The notes beneath the pieces were generated by a model. It did no database searches and was not told the origin of the DNA. It saw only the letters and a list, made by a program, of their open reading frames with translations. 55,635 nucleotides of DNA, from assembly GCF_020169415.1 (NCBI RefSeq), contig NZ_JAIULG010000030.1:1-55635 (forward strand), read 5' to 3'. Made by a program: the position numbers and the translations under genes. Source of the stretch: Tsukamurella sp. M9C. Lineage in GTDB: Bacteria > Actinomycetota > Actinomycetes > Mycobacteriales > Mycobacteriaceae. Shown here in pieces: positions 35,252-44,088 of this stretch (the stretch's first letter is position 1; the number at the start of each line of letters is the position of its first letter).

Positions 35252-36214
35252 ATGCGAGCAGCCTGGGGTAAGCGAGCGGGTGCAGCGGTTCTCACCGCGG
35301 CCATGGTGCCCGCCCTCGCCGGTCTGGGTGCCGGCGTCGCCGGCGCCTGGGGTCCGGGGTCGGCGAAGAACCCGCCCAAGGGCTTCAAGTCCGAGAAGGT
35401 CGACGGAGCCGGCATGCCGGCCGTCACGGTGCGTTCGTGGGCCTCCACCACGACCGATCCGGCGAAGGCCCCGACCGTCGTTCTGCTCGACGGTCTGCGC
35501 GCCACGCAGGACGTCTCCGGCTGGGAGCGTGACTCCAACGTCGCCTTCCTGTCGCAGAAGGGCGTCAACGTCGTCATGCCCGTCGGCGGTACGGCCAGCT
35601 TCTACACGAACTGGGCGAACACCTCGAAGCACGGCAACGGCACCTACAAGGCCACCTGGGGCAACTTCCTGGCCTCGAGCCTGCCGGCCTACATCAAGTC
35701 GCGCGGCTTCTCGAGCAACCTGTCGCTCGTCGGCATCTCGATGGGTGGCGGCGCCGCCCTCATCAACGCCGCGAACAACCCGGGCGTCTACAAGCGCGCC
35801 GCTGCGCTGTCGGGCTTCCTGAACACCTCGGCCCCCGGCATGCCGGTCGCCGTGGGCGTCGCGATGCTGGACGCGGGCGGCTACAACGTCCTCGACATGT
35901 GGGGCGGCCCGTTCGACGCCAACTGGGCGAAGAACGATCCGACCGTCCAGGTCGGTCGCCTGAAGGGCACCAAGCTGTGGATCACCGCCTCGACCGGTGA
36001 GCCCGGCAAGTACACCCCGAACCCGTCGCCCGCCGACATCGTTCAGGGCGTGCCGCTCGAGATCCTCGCCAAGTCGCAGTCGGAGGCCTTCAAGGCCGCC
36101 GCTGACAAGGCCGGCGTGAGCGCTCACTACGACTTCTCGTCGGTGGGCACCCACACGTGGGGCTACTGGAGCGACCAGGTGTGGCAGATGCAGCGCACCG
36201 GTTGGTTCAACTGA
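35252..36214 (+). CDS. antigen-85-type mycolyltransferase (short form, copy 2)
   Basis: A 320-aa secreted mycolyltransferase, paralogue of the preceding gene. The signal peptide ends near GVAGAWG (residue 30-33). It has LLDGLRATQDVSGWERDSN, PVGGTASFYTNW (where copy 1 has SSWYTDW), the nucleophile GISMGG (S163) and GTHTWGYWSDQVWQM with the catalytic His. The ATG at 35252 is chosen because AAGGAGAG lies 7 nt upstream; a GTG at 35231 would put that site inside the gene. The SFYTNW change is in the segment that contacts trehalose in antigen 85, so acceptor preference may differ. Confidence 0.93.
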   Translation: MRAAWGKRAGAAVLTAAMVPALAGLGAGVAGAWGPGSAKNPPKGFKSEKVDGAGMPAVTVRSWASTTTDPAKAPTVVLLDGLRATQDVSGWERDSNVAFLSQKGVNVVMPVGGTASFYTNWANTSKHGNGTYKATWGNFLASSLPAYIKSRGFSSNLSLVGISMGGGAALINAANNPGVYKRAAALSGFLNTSAPGMPVAVGVAMLDAGGYNVLDMWGGPFDANWAKNDPTVQVGRLKGTKLWITASTGEPGKYTPNPSPADIVQGVPLEILAKSQSEAFKAAADKAGVSAHYDFSSVGTHTWGYWSDQVWQMQRTGWFN

Positions 36215-36239
36215 TCACGCGCTGATCGAACGATCGTGA

Positions 36240-36271
36240 GGAAGGCCCCGGGCACCTGCCCGGGGCCTTCC
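36240..36271 (+). terminator. strong hairpin terminator after antigen-85 copy 2
   Basis: A perfect 15-bp GC-rich stem (36240-36254 with 36257-36271) and a two-base loop, 25 bp after the stop codon. Confidence 0.8.
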
Positions 36272-36326
36272 CGCGTATCGGTACCCTCGTCAGCGAACCC
36301 ACAGCAGAAACCCGAGGTTGCAGACG

Positions 36327-37256
36327 ATGGCCCCGCTCACCCCCACGACCGAGACCGACGAGCCCGTCGGCTTCCGCATCGATCCCGTGCTCGCTCGCAG
36401 CTGGCTGCTCGTCAACGCCGCACAGCCGGAGCGCTTCGACGCGGCGGCCCGCTCCCGCGCGGACATCGTGGTGCTGGACATCGAGGACGCCGTCGCGCCC
36501 AAGGACAAGACGGTCGCGCGGAACAACGTGGTCGACTGGCTCAGTCGCGAGGTCGACGGGACGCCGAACAACGGGTGGGTCCGCGTCAACGGCTTCGGCA
36601 CGCAGTGGTGGGCCGACGACCTGGAGGCTCTGCGGGAGGCGAAGCACCTCGGCGGCGTCATGCTCGCGATGGTCGAGTCGATGGACCACGTCACCGAGAC
36701 CGCTAAGCGGCTGCCGGACACGCTCATCGTCGCGCTGGTGGAGACCGCGCGCGGCCTGGAGCGGATCAGCGAGATCGCGTCCGCGAAGGGCACCTTCCGC
36801 CTGGCCTTCGGTATCGGCGACTTCCGCCGCGACACCGGCTTCGGCGGCGATCCGACGACGCTGGCCTACGCCCGCTCGCGGTTCACCATCGCCGCCAAGG
36901 CCGCGCACCTGCCGGGCGCGATCGACGGGCCGACCGTCGGCTCCAAGGGCCTGCTGCTGACGGAGGCGACCGCGGTCTCCGCCGAGTTCGGCATGACCGG
37001 CAAGATCTGCCTCACGCCAGACCAGTGCCACCCGGTGAACGAGGGCCTGAGCCCCTCGCCGGAGGACATCCGCTGGTCGCGAGAGTTCTTCGCGGAGTTC
37101 GACCGCGACGGCGGCGAGATCCGCAACGGCTCGGACCTGCCCCGCATCGCGCGGGCCACGAAGATCCTCGACCTGGCCCGGGCCTACGGCATCGTCGTGG
37201 CCGACGGCCTGGACGGCGAGCACGCCCCGGCACCGTCGGACACCTTCCACTACTGA
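36327..37256 (+). CDS. CitE-like HpcH/HpaI aldolase/lyase family protein
   Basis: A 309-aa TIM-barrel enzyme of the citrate-lyase-beta / malyl-CoA-lyase group. Typical features are RSWLLVNAAQPERFDAAARSRADIVVLDIEDAVAPKDK with the metal-binding Asp/Glu region, ALVETARGLERISEIA (metal-binding Glu), and FGIGDFRRDTG. No citF or citD homologue is nearby, so as in mycobacteria it is probably a stand-alone lyase or hydrolase acting on a short acyl-CoA, not a citrate lyase subunit. The ATG at 36327 is preferred to a TTG at 36318. Confidence 0.83.
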   Translation: MAPLTPTTETDEPVGFRIDPVLARSWLLVNAAQPERFDAAARSRADIVVLDIEDAVAPKDKTVARNNVVDWLSREVDGTPNNGWVRVNGFGTQWWADDLEALREAKHLGGVMLAMVESMDHVTETAKRLPDTLIVALVETARGLERISEIASAKGTFRLAFGIGDFRRDTGFGGDPTTLAYARSRFTIAAKAAHLPGAIDGPTVGSKGLLLTEATAVSAEFGMTGKICLTPDQCHPVNEGLSPSPEDIRWSREFFAEFDRDGGEIRNGSDLPRIARATKILDLARAYGIVVADGLDGEHAPAPSDTFHY

Positions 37257-37262
37257 GCCCGA

Positions 37263-37307
37263 CGACGAAGCCCCCGCACCGCGCTCCGGCGGTCGGGGGC
37301 TTCGTCG
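37263..37307. terminator. bidirectional hairpin terminator
   Basis: A 14-bp perfect stem (37263-37276 with 37294-37307) lies between the converging CitE-like and YceI genes; either strand can form it. Confidence 0.8.
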
Positions 37308-37316
37308 CGCTGTGGA

Positions 37317-37853
37317 TCAGGCCTGGCGCAGGGCCTCGATGTCGAGGGTCAGGGTGATCTTGTCGCCGATGACCTTGCCGCCGGTCTCGAGCGGCATGTC
37401 GATGGTGATGCCGAAGTCCTGGCGGGTGATGACGGTCTTGGCCTCGAACGCCGCGACCTCGCCCTGGCCCATGCCGGGGTTGGTGCCGAGGAACTCGAGC
37501 TCGAACTCGACGGGCTTGGTGACGCCGCGCAGGGTCAGCTCGCCGGTGAGCACGTAGTCCGAGCCCTTCGCCGCGACGCCGGTCGACAGGAACGTGGCCT
37601 TCGGGTGGTTCTCGGCGTCGAAGAAGTCGGCGGTGCGGATGTGCGCATCGCGCTGCGCGTTGCGGGTGTTCACGGAGGTCACGTCGACCTCGGCGGACAG
37701 CGACGCGGTGCCGTCCTCGGCGACCGTGATCGTGCCGCTGAACTCGTCGAACCGGCCCTTGACCTTGCTCACCATCAGGTGGCGCACGGAGAACTCGACG
37801 GACGAGTGGACGGGATCGACGACGTAGGTGCCGGCGGGGAGGACGTTGCTCAT
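37317..37853 (-). CDS. YceI-family protein
   Basis: A 178-aa YceI-like lipocalin-fold protein. The pattern GTYVVDPVHSSVEFSVRHLMVSKVKGRF at the N-terminus, then FDEFSGTI, IRTADFFDAENHPKATF and GELTLRGVTKPVEFELEF is diagnostic. YceI proteins bind polyisoprenoids or amphiphilic molecules; this one has no signal peptide and should be cytoplasmic. The ATG at 37853 has AAGGAG a few bases upstream. Its physiological role here is unknown. Confidence 0.9.
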   Translation of the reverse strand: MSNVLPAGTYVVDPVHSSVEFSVRHLMVSKVKGRFDEFSGTITVAEDGTASLSAEVDVTSVNTRNAQRDAHIRTADFFDAENHPKATFLSTGVAAKGSDYVLTGELTLRGVTKPVEFELEFLGTNPGMGQGEVAAFEAKTVITRQDFGITIDMPLETGGKVIGDKITLTLDIEALRQA

Positions 37854-37966
37854 GGGGATGCTCCTTCGATGGTTGAACTCTCAAGACTCATCGAGCATAA
37901 CCGGACTGCGGTCCGATGTATTCCGGGTCTGGTGAATCCGTCCTGAACATCCCCGGAATTCCGGTT

Positions 37967-38335
37967 CTACGCGGCCCCGTGGAAAACGGCCTCCACGTTG
38001 TTGCCGTCCGCGTCGCGGACGAAGGCGCCGTAGTAGCCGGGGTGGTACTCGGGCCACAGGCGCGGCGCGTGCAGCGACTCCGCGCCCAACTCGAGGGCGA
38101 CCCGGTGGAACTCGTCCACGGTGGCGGTGTCGGGCGCGGCGAAGGCGATGTGCGCCTCCCGGTTCGAGGCGCCCTCGGCGGCGCCGGAGATCCAGAAGAC
38201 GGGCTGCTCGACGCCGTAGCCGACGGCCACCTCGAAGTCCATGAGGCGGCGCGAACCGAGCACCGCCAGCACCCCGTCGTAGAACCGCTTCGCGGCGTCC
38301 AGGTCGGCACAGTTGATCCCGAAGTGGTCGATCAT
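37967..38335 (-). CDS. VOC (glyoxalase/bleomycin-resistance) family protein
   Basis: A 122-aa single-chain vicinal-oxygen-chelate protein: MIDHFGINCADLDAAKRFYDGVL at the start (metal-ligand His), REAHIAFAAPD in the middle and YHPGYYGAFVRDADGNNVEAVFH at the end (metal-ligand Glu). Such proteins act as dioxygenases, isomerases or resistance binders; the substrate is not predictable. It is transcribed on its own from the - strand. Confidence 0.85.
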   Translation of the reverse strand: MIDHFGINCADLDAAKRFYDGVLAVLGSRRLMDFEVAVGYGVEQPVFWISGAAEGASNREAHIAFAAPDTATVDEFHRVALELGAESLHAPRLWPEYHPGYYGAFVRDADGNNVEAVFHGAA

Positions 38336-38411
38336 GACGGCTCCTCGCCCGATGCCGGGCGCCCGCTGCACCCGTGACGCCCTCAGGTCTAGCACCGGGG
38401 GCCGACAGGTT

Positions 38412-40094
38412 TCAGGCCAATGCGGCGCGCGCCGCCTCCCTGGCCGCCTGGGGGTCCGTCGCGGCGACCGCCGCCTCGGCCGCCCAGCGGCACTGCTGCA
38501 GCGTCACCGAGCCGACCCGGGCGCCCACGGCCGCGGCGGCGCCGGCCGCGCACGACAGGGAGGTCACGCCGAGGCCCACGAGCACGCAGGCCAGCAGCGG
38601 GTCGGCCGCGGCCTCGCCGCAGACGCCCACCGGCTTGTCCGCGTCGGCGCCGGCGCGGGCGGTGAGCTGGATCAGCCTCAGCACCGCCGGTTGCCAGGGG
38701 TCGGTGAGCGCCGCGAGCTCGGTGCTCATCCGGTCGGCCGCCATGGCGTACTGGGTGAGGTCGTTGGTGCCGAGCGAGACGAAATCCACCTCCGCCAGCA
38801 CGGCGTCGGCGCACAGCGCGACGGCCGGGACCTCCACCATGACGCCCGCCGTCAGCCCGCGCTCCCGGCACTTGGCGGCGAACTCGCGGGCCTCCGCGGC
38901 GGTGGCGATCATCGGCGCCATCACCCACGGCTGCGCGGCGGCGCCCTCGGCGGCGGCGGCGATCGCGTCCAGCTGCCGGTCCAGCAGGCCGGGATCGTTC
39001 TCCGCGATGCGGATGCCGCGCACGCCCAGCGCGGGGTTTTCCTCCTCGCCGTGGTCGACGAACTTCAGTGGCTTGTCGGATCCGGCGTCCAGCGTGCGGA
39101 TCACGACCTTCTGCCCGGGGAAGGCGTCGATCACCTCGCGGTACAGCGCGGCCTGCTCGTCGACCGAAGGCTCGTCGGCCCGGTCGAGGAAGGCCAGCTC
39201 GGTCCGGAACAGGCCGACGCCCTCCACCTGTCGCTCGGCGGCGCCCCGCGCCGTGACCCCGTCCTGCACGTTGGCGAGAATCGCGACCGCGGCACCGTCG
39301 GACGTGTGCCCGGGGCCGCGCCACCGGGCGATCTCGGCCGCCTCCCGGGCCGCCTCCGCGACCCGCGTCCGGGCCTCGCCCTCGTCCGGGTCGACGGTGA
39401 CGGTGCCCGCCCCGCCGTCGAGCAGTACCGGCGTGCCCGCGTCGACGGTGCCGGCCCCCGTCAGCCCGACGATGCAGGGGATGCCGAGTTGCCGGGCGAT
39501 GATCGCGGTGTGGCTGGTCGCGCCGCCGAGCCGGGTGCCGATGCCCACGATGAGCGCGGGATCGAGGCCCGCGGTGTCGGCCGGCGCGAGGTCGTCGGCC
39601 AGCAGGATCGACGGTGCGTTCGGCACCGGCACGCCGGGCTCGGGGCCGCCGAGCAGCTCGGCGACGACGCGGTCGCGCACGTCGCGCAGGTCGGTCACGC
39701 GCTCGGCCATGAGGCCGCCGAGCTTGGTGAACACGTCCGCGAACTGGTCGGTGGCGGCGGCTACGGCGTTCGCGGCGGGCGTGCCGGCCCGGATCAGCTT
39801 CTCCGTGGTGCCGATCCACGCCTTGTCGGAGGCGAGGCCCGCGTTCGCCCCGAGGACCTCCGCCGCCGCGCCCTGGGCCTGTGCGGCGCGGGCCCGCAGC
39901 CGGTCGGCGACGGCCTGCGCCGCGGTGGAGAACCGGGCGGCCTCGGCGTCCCGGTCGTCCTCGGGCAGGTCGACGGGCGGCGGCACCTCGGGGCGCGCGC
40001 CGGGCCACATGACGGGCGCGTAGGCGACTCCGGGCACGACGGGGGTGCCGGTGAGGGTGGCGAGGCCGGACGCGGTCGACTGCTGCGAAGTCAT
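38412..40094 (-). CDS. ptsI: PTS enzyme I (phosphoenolpyruvate-protein phosphotransferase)
   Basis: The general PTS energy-coupling enzyme: takes phosphate from PEP and passes it to HPr. It has 560 aa. Active-site His195 is in GGATSHTAIIARQLGIP. The PEP-binding barrel has GLFRTELAFLDR, VVIRTLDAGSDKPL, ALGVRGIRI, SLGTNDLTQYA and the catalytic Cys in VCGEAAADP. It is divergent from fruR with the intergenic control region at 40095-40196. The whole cluster ptsI | fruR-fruK-fruA-ptsH matches the arrangement in Corynebacterium. Confidence 0.96.
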   Translation of the reverse strand: MTSQQSTASGLATLTGTPVVPGVAYAPVMWPGARPEVPPPVDLPEDDRDAEAARFSTAAQAVADRLRARAAQAQGAAAEVLGANAGLASDKAWIGTTEKLIRAGTPAANAVAAATDQFADVFTKLGGLMAERVTDLRDVRDRVVAELLGGPEPGVPVPNAPSILLADDLAPADTAGLDPALIVGIGTRLGGATSHTAIIARQLGIPCIVGLTGAGTVDAGTPVLLDGGAGTVTVDPDEGEARTRVAEAAREAAEIARWRGPGHTSDGAAVAILANVQDGVTARGAAERQVEGVGLFRTELAFLDRADEPSVDEQAALYREVIDAFPGQKVVIRTLDAGSDKPLKFVDHGEEENPALGVRGIRIAENDPGLLDRQLDAIAAAAEGAAAQPWVMAPMIATAAEAREFAAKCRERGLTAGVMVEVPAVALCADAVLAEVDFVSLGTNDLTQYAMAADRMSTELAALTDPWQPAVLRLIQLTARAGADADKPVGVCGEAAADPLLACVLVGLGVTSLSCAAGAAAAVGARVGSVTLQQCRWAAEAAVAATDPQAAREAARAALA

Positions 40095-40101
40095 GTGACA
40101 C

Positions 40102-40129
40102 AGATTACGAAATCCTCTTGACTTGTCAA
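40102..40129 (-). promoter_or_regulatory. ptsI promoter with perfect -35 and leaderless start
   Basis: On the - strand a perfect TTGACA (40129-40124) is followed after 16 bp by TAATCT (40107-40102); 7 nt later comes the ptsI ATG (40094), so the transcript should be leaderless. The -35 lies inside TTGAC-TT-GTCAA (40118-40129), a 5-bp-arm inverted repeat that is a likely operator for the neighbouring DeoR-type FruR. Confidence 0.7.
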
Positions 40130-40147
40130 CACAAACAGGCGTAAAAA
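40118..40147 (+). promoter_or_regulatory. possible fruR-fruK-fruA promoter overlapping the ptsI promoter
   Basis: On the + strand TTGACT (40118-40123) and TAAAAA (40142-40147) are 18 bp apart. The stretch 40100-40180 is strikingly AT-rich for this genome. It also has the repeated AAACAG at 40133-40138 and 40145-40150. A back-to-back promoter sharing one operator would let FruR control both directions at once. Confidence 0.45.
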
Positions 40148-40196
40148 CAGAAAAATCAAAATCATAACCACAGAAACCCACGAACTCGGAGGGGTC

Positions 40197-40970
40197 ATGT
40201 ACGCGGAGGAACGACAGCGCGCGATCAGTGAACTGGTCGGTGGCCGCGGCCGCGCGTCGGTCATGGAACTGGCCGAGCGGTTCGACGTGACCCCGGAGAC
40301 GGTGCGCCGCGACCTGGACGCGCTCGAGCGGCTCGGCGGCGTGCGCCGGGTGCACGGCGGCGTCGTCGCCGCGGGCGTCCTGGCCGGCGCCGAGTCGGGC
40401 CTGGGGGAGCGCGAGGGCACCAACGCCGAGGCGAAGCGCCTGATCGGTGCCGCGGCCCGGCGCTTCCTGCCCCCGGCGGGCGGATCCGTCCTCTTCGACG
40501 CCGGCACCACGACCATCGCCGCGGCCCGCGAGGTCCCGGCCACCCTGCACATCACCGCGATCACCAACTCCGTGCCCGTCGCGGCCGCGCTGTCGACCCG
40601 CGAGGCCGTCGAGCTGCGGCTGCTCGGCGGCCGCGTCCGGGGCCTCACCCAGGCCGCGGTCGGCGCCGGCACCGTCGCCGAGATCGCGGGGCTGCGGGCC
40701 GACGTCGCGATCCTCGGCGCCAACGGCCTCGGCGCCGAGCGCGGCCTCTCCACGCCCGACGCCGACGAGGCCGCGGTCAAGACCGCGATGGTCCGCGCCG
40801 CCGACTTCGTGGTCCTCGTCGCCGACGCCTCCAAGTTCGGGCGCGAGAGCCTGGTCGCCTTCGCCGGCCTGGGCGCGGTCGACGTGCTGGTCACCGATGC
40901 GGCGCCCACCGGCGCACTCGCGACGGCGCTCGCCGACCACGGCGTGGACGTCGAGGTCGCCGCCCGATGA
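40197..40970 (+). CDS. fruR: DeoR-family fructose operon repressor
   Basis: A 257-aa DeoR-type regulator. The N-terminal winged helix-turn-helix (MYAEERQRAISELV, then MELAERFDVTPETVRRDLDALE) is followed by the phosphosugar-sensing domain with LFDAGTTTIAAAR, ITNSVPVAAALS, LGGRVRG and VADASKFGRES. DeoR regulators in this place sense fructose-1-phosphate or fructose-1,6-bisphosphate and repress the fructose PTS genes. CGGAGGGG at 40187-40194 is its ribosome-binding site. It overlaps fruK (ATGA at 40967-40970). Confidence 0.92.
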   Translation: MYAEERQRAISELVGGRGRASVMELAERFDVTPETVRRDLDALERLGGVRRVHGGVVAAGVLAGAESGLGEREGTNAEAKRLIGAAARRFLPPAGGSVLFDAGTTTIAAAREVPATLHITAITNSVPVAAALSTREAVELRLLGGRVRGLTQAAVGAGTVAEIAGLRADVAILGANGLGAERGLSTPDADEAAVKTAMVRAADFVVLVADASKFGRESLVAFAGLGAVDVLVTDAAPTGALATALADHGVDVEVAAR

Positions 40971-41926
40971 TCGTGACCGTCACCGCCAACCCCAGCCTGG
41001 ACCGGCTCGTCGTCCTCGGCGGGCCGCTGCGGCGCGGCGCCGTGCACCGCGCCGAGGGCGCCGCCGCCGACCCCGGGGGCAAGGGCGTCAACGTCTCCCG
41101 CGTCGTGCACGCGGCGGGGGAGGGCACCGTCGCCGTGCTCCCCGCCGACCAGGGCGACCCGCTGCTCGTCGGGCTCTCCCGCCTCGGCGTGCCCGCGATC
41201 CCGGTGCCCGTCGGCCACGAGGTCCGCAGCAACATCACCGTCACCGAGCCCGACGGCACCACCACCAAGCTCAACGCGCCCGGGGCGCCGCTGGCGCCGG
41301 AGACGGTGCGGGCCTTCGAGGACGCGATCGTCTCCGCCGCCGACGGTGCCGCCTGGCTCGCGCTCTGCGGCTCGCTGCCACCCGGCCTTCCGGACGACTG
41401 GTACGCCCGTCTCGCCGCGCGCCTCGGCGCCGGCCCCGCCGGCCCGCGCATCGCCGTCGACACCTCCGGCGCGGCGCTCGCGGCCTCGGCGGTACGCGGC
41501 GTCGCGCTGCTCAAGCCCAACGCCGAGGAGCTCGCCGAGCTGGTGGGCCGCGGCCCCGAGGCCGGCGCGGAGTTCGAGAGCCGCGCGGCCTCCGGCGATC
41601 TCGGACCCGTCCGCTCGGCCGCCGAGGAGTTGCATCGCGACACGGGCGCCGCCGTTCTCGCCACGCTCGGCGCCGCCGGCGCGCTCCTGGTCACCCACGA
41701 GGGTGCCTGGGCCGCGACCCCGCCGCCGATCTCGGTGCGCAGCACCGTCGGCGCCGGCGACAGTTCCCTCGCCGGCTACCTCATCGCTCATGCGCGCGGC
41801 GCCGATGCGCCGCAGCGTCTTTCCCTCGCGGTCGCCTACGGCGCCGCGGCCGCCGCACTGCCGGGCACCCAGGCGCCCCGACCGGAGGAGCTCGCCGTCG
41901 CCGACGTGCGGGTCACCGCCGTGTAG
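40967..41926 (+). CDS. fruK: 1-phosphofructokinase
   Basis: Phosphorylates fructose-1-phosphate, the product of the fructose PTS, to fructose-1,6-bisphosphate. It is a PfkB-family kinase of 319 aa: the N-terminal ITVTANPSLDR-like start (here VTVTANPSLDRLV), the PfkB signature 1 region GGKGVNVSRVV, LCGSLPPGLPDDWYARL, the KPNAEELAELVGR segment and the C-terminal signature STVGAGDSSLAGYL with the catalytic Asp. Overlap with fruR and closeness to fruA support the fructose role. Confidence 0.94.
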   Translation: MIVTVTANPSLDRLVVLGGPLRRGAVHRAEGAAADPGGKGVNVSRVVHAAGEGTVAVLPADQGDPLLVGLSRLGVPAIPVPVGHEVRSNITVTEPDGTTTKLNAPGAPLAPETVRAFEDAIVSAADGAAWLALCGSLPPGLPDDWYARLAARLGAGPAGPRIAVDTSGAALAASAVRGVALLKPNAEELAELVGRGPEAGAEFESRAASGDLGPVRSAAEELHRDTGAAVLATLGAAGALLVTHEGAWAATPPPISVRSTVGAGDSSLAGYLIAHARGADAPQRLSLAVAYGAAAAALPGTQAPRPEELAVADVRVTAV

Positions 41927-41972
41927 CCCCCTCGATCCGCCCGATCCACCAGCAGAACCGGAGAACACCCCC

Positions 41973-44021
41973 ATGACCGAATCGATCATCGCGCCCGAGC
42001 TGGTCGCGCTCGACGTCTCGGCCGGCACCGACAAGAACGAGGTGATCGCCTACCTCGCCGCCCGGATCACCGACGCCGGCCGGTCCACCTCCGTCGACGG
42101 CCTCGTCGAGGCGGCGCTCGCGCGTGAGGCCCAGTCCGCCACCGGCCTGCCCGGCGGCATCGCCATCCCGCACTGCCGCGCCGGGGCCGTCACCGCCGCG
42201 AGCCTGGGCTTCGCCCGCCTCGACCCGAAGGTCGACTTCGGCGCCCCCGACGGCGGCGCCGACCTCGTCTTCCTCATCGCCGCACCGGAATCCGGCGGCT
42301 CGCAGCACATGAAGCTGCTCAGTGCGCTCGCCCGCGCCCTGGTCCGGCCCGAGTTCACCGCGTCGCTCCGCGCCGCCGCGACGCCGGAGGAGGTGGTCGC
42401 CCTCGTCGAGGACGTCATCACCCCGAAGCCCGCGGAGCCGAAGCCCGCCGCTCCCGTCCCGGCGGCCCCGGCTGCACCCGCGGAGGAGACGGCACCGTCG
42501 GGCAAGCCCTCGCTCGTGGCGATCACGGCCTGCCCCACGGGGATCGCGCACACCTACATGGCGGCGGACGCCCTCAAGCTGGCCGCCGAGCGCGCCGGCG
42601 TCGAGCTGACCGTCGAGACCCAGGGCTCCTCCGGCTCCACGCCGCTCTCGCCGCAGACCATCGCCGACGCGGGCGCCGTCGTCTTCGCCACCGACGTGGG
42701 CGTGAAGGGCCGCGAGCGCTTCGCGGGCAAGCCCGTCATCACTTCCGGCGTCAAGCGCGGCATCAACGAGCCGGACGCGATGATCGCCGAGGCGGTCGCC
42801 GCCGCCTCTGATCCGAATGCCACCAGGGTCGACGGTGCCGCCGCCGCGAGCGGCGAAACCGCCTCCGCGCCGGCGGGTCTCGGCGGGCAGCTCAAGCGCG
42901 CCCTGCTCACCGGCGTCAGCTACATGATCCCGTTCGTCGCCGCGGGCGGCCTGCTCATCGCGCTGGGGTTCCTGCTGGGCGGGTACCAGCTCGGCAACTC
43001 GACGCTGTCCGAAGGGATGTCCGACGGCGCGTACATCGCCCTCCACAACTCCCTGTGGAACCTCCCCGACGGCGGGCTGCTGCAGTACCTCGGGTCGGTC
43101 AGCTTCGCGACGGGCCAGGCGGCGATGAGCCTCATGGTCGCGGTGCTCGCGGGCTACATCGCCTACGCGATCGCCGATCGTCCGGGGCTCGCACCGGGAT
43201 TCGTCGCGGGCGTGCTCGCGGTGACCGTCAACGCCGGCTTCATCGGCGGCGTCGTCGGCGGCCTGCTCGCCGGCGTGGTCGCGCTGTGGATCGGCAAGCT
43301 CCAGCTGCCCCAGTGGGCCCGCGGCCTGATGCCGGTGGTGATCATCCCGCTGTTCGCCACGCTCATCACGGGCGGCCTGATGTACATGGTGCTCGCCGGC
43401 CCGCTTCGCTGGGTGAACGAGGCCATGACGGACGCCCTCAACGGGATGAGCGGCAGCAGCAAGATCGCGCTCGGCGTGGTCCTCGGCCTCATGATGTGCT
43501 TCGACCTCGGCGGCCCGGTCAACAAGGCGGCCTACGCCTTCGGCGTCGCCGGGATCGGGCTCGCCACCGCGGGCGTGCCGCAGTGGGAGATGATGGCCGC
43601 CGTCATGGCCGCGGGCATGGTGCCGCCGTTGGCGCTGGCGCTGGCCTCCACCGTCCTGCGCCCGAGCCTGTTCACCGAGCCCGAGCGGGAGAACGGCAAG
43701 GCCGCGTGGTTCCTCGGCGCGTCGTTCATCTCCGAGGGCGCCATCCCCTTCGCCGCGGCCGACCCGCTGCGGGTGATCCCGTCGATGATGCTCGGCGGTG
43801 CCGTGACCGGCGGCCTGTCCATGGCGCTCGGCGCGCAACTGCGCGCCCCGCACGGCGGCGTCTTCGTCCTGTTCGCCATGAACGGCACGTGGTGGAAGTT
43901 CCTCATCGCCCTCGCCGCCGGCGTCGTGGTGAGCGCCGTGGCGGTCGTCGCGGCCAAGTCCGTCGGCCGCGCGGGCGATGCAGCGACCGAATCCGCCCAG
44001 CCCGCGGCCGTCGCCGCGTAA
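41973..44021 (+). CDS. fruA: fructose-specific PTS enzyme IIABC
   Basis: Takes up fructose and phosphorylates it at C1. It has 682 aa in the order IIA (about 1-150; phospho-His67 in GIAIPHCRAG), an Ala-Pro linker, IIB (about 178-280; phospho-Cys187 in TACPTGIAHTYMAA), a second linker, and the membrane IIC domain (about 305-665, starting LKRALLTGVSYMIPFVAAGG, with about nine to ten helices). It is the typical fused actinobacterial PtsF form. It lies 46 bp after fruK and 67 bp before ptsH. Confidence 0.96.
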   Translation: MTESIIAPELVALDVSAGTDKNEVIAYLAARITDAGRSTSVDGLVEAALAREAQSATGLPGGIAIPHCRAGAVTAASLGFARLDPKVDFGAPDGGADLVFLIAAPESGGSQHMKLLSALARALVRPEFTASLRAAATPEEVVALVEDVITPKPAEPKPAAPVPAAPAAPAEETAPSGKPSLVAITACPTGIAHTYMAADALKLAAERAGVELTVETQGSSGSTPLSPQTIADAGAVVFATDVGVKGRERFAGKPVITSGVKRGINEPDAMIAEAVAAASDPNATRVDGAAAASGETASAPAGLGGQLKRALLTGVSYMIPFVAAGGLLIALGFLLGGYQLGNSTLSEGMSDGAYIALHNSLWNLPDGGLLQYLGSVSFATGQAAMSLMVAVLAGYIAYAIADRPGLAPGFVAGVLAVTVNAGFIGGVVGGLLAGVVALWIGKLQLPQWARGLMPVVIIPLFATLITGGLMYMVLAGPLRWVNEAMTDALNGMSGSSKIALGVVLGLMMCFDLGGPVNKAAYAFGVAGIGLATAGVPQWEMMAAVMAAGMVPPLALALASTVLRPSLFTEPERENGKAAWFLGASFISEGAIPFAAADPLRVIPSMMLGGAVTGGLSMALGAQLRAPHGGVFVLFAMNGTWWKFLIALAAGVVVSAVAVVAAKSVGRAGDAATESAQPAAVAA

Positions 44022-44088
44022 TACTGGTCCTGACCACTCGCGCGGCCGACCGGCGGCGCGGAGACGAACACACCCCACGAGGAGAGAC

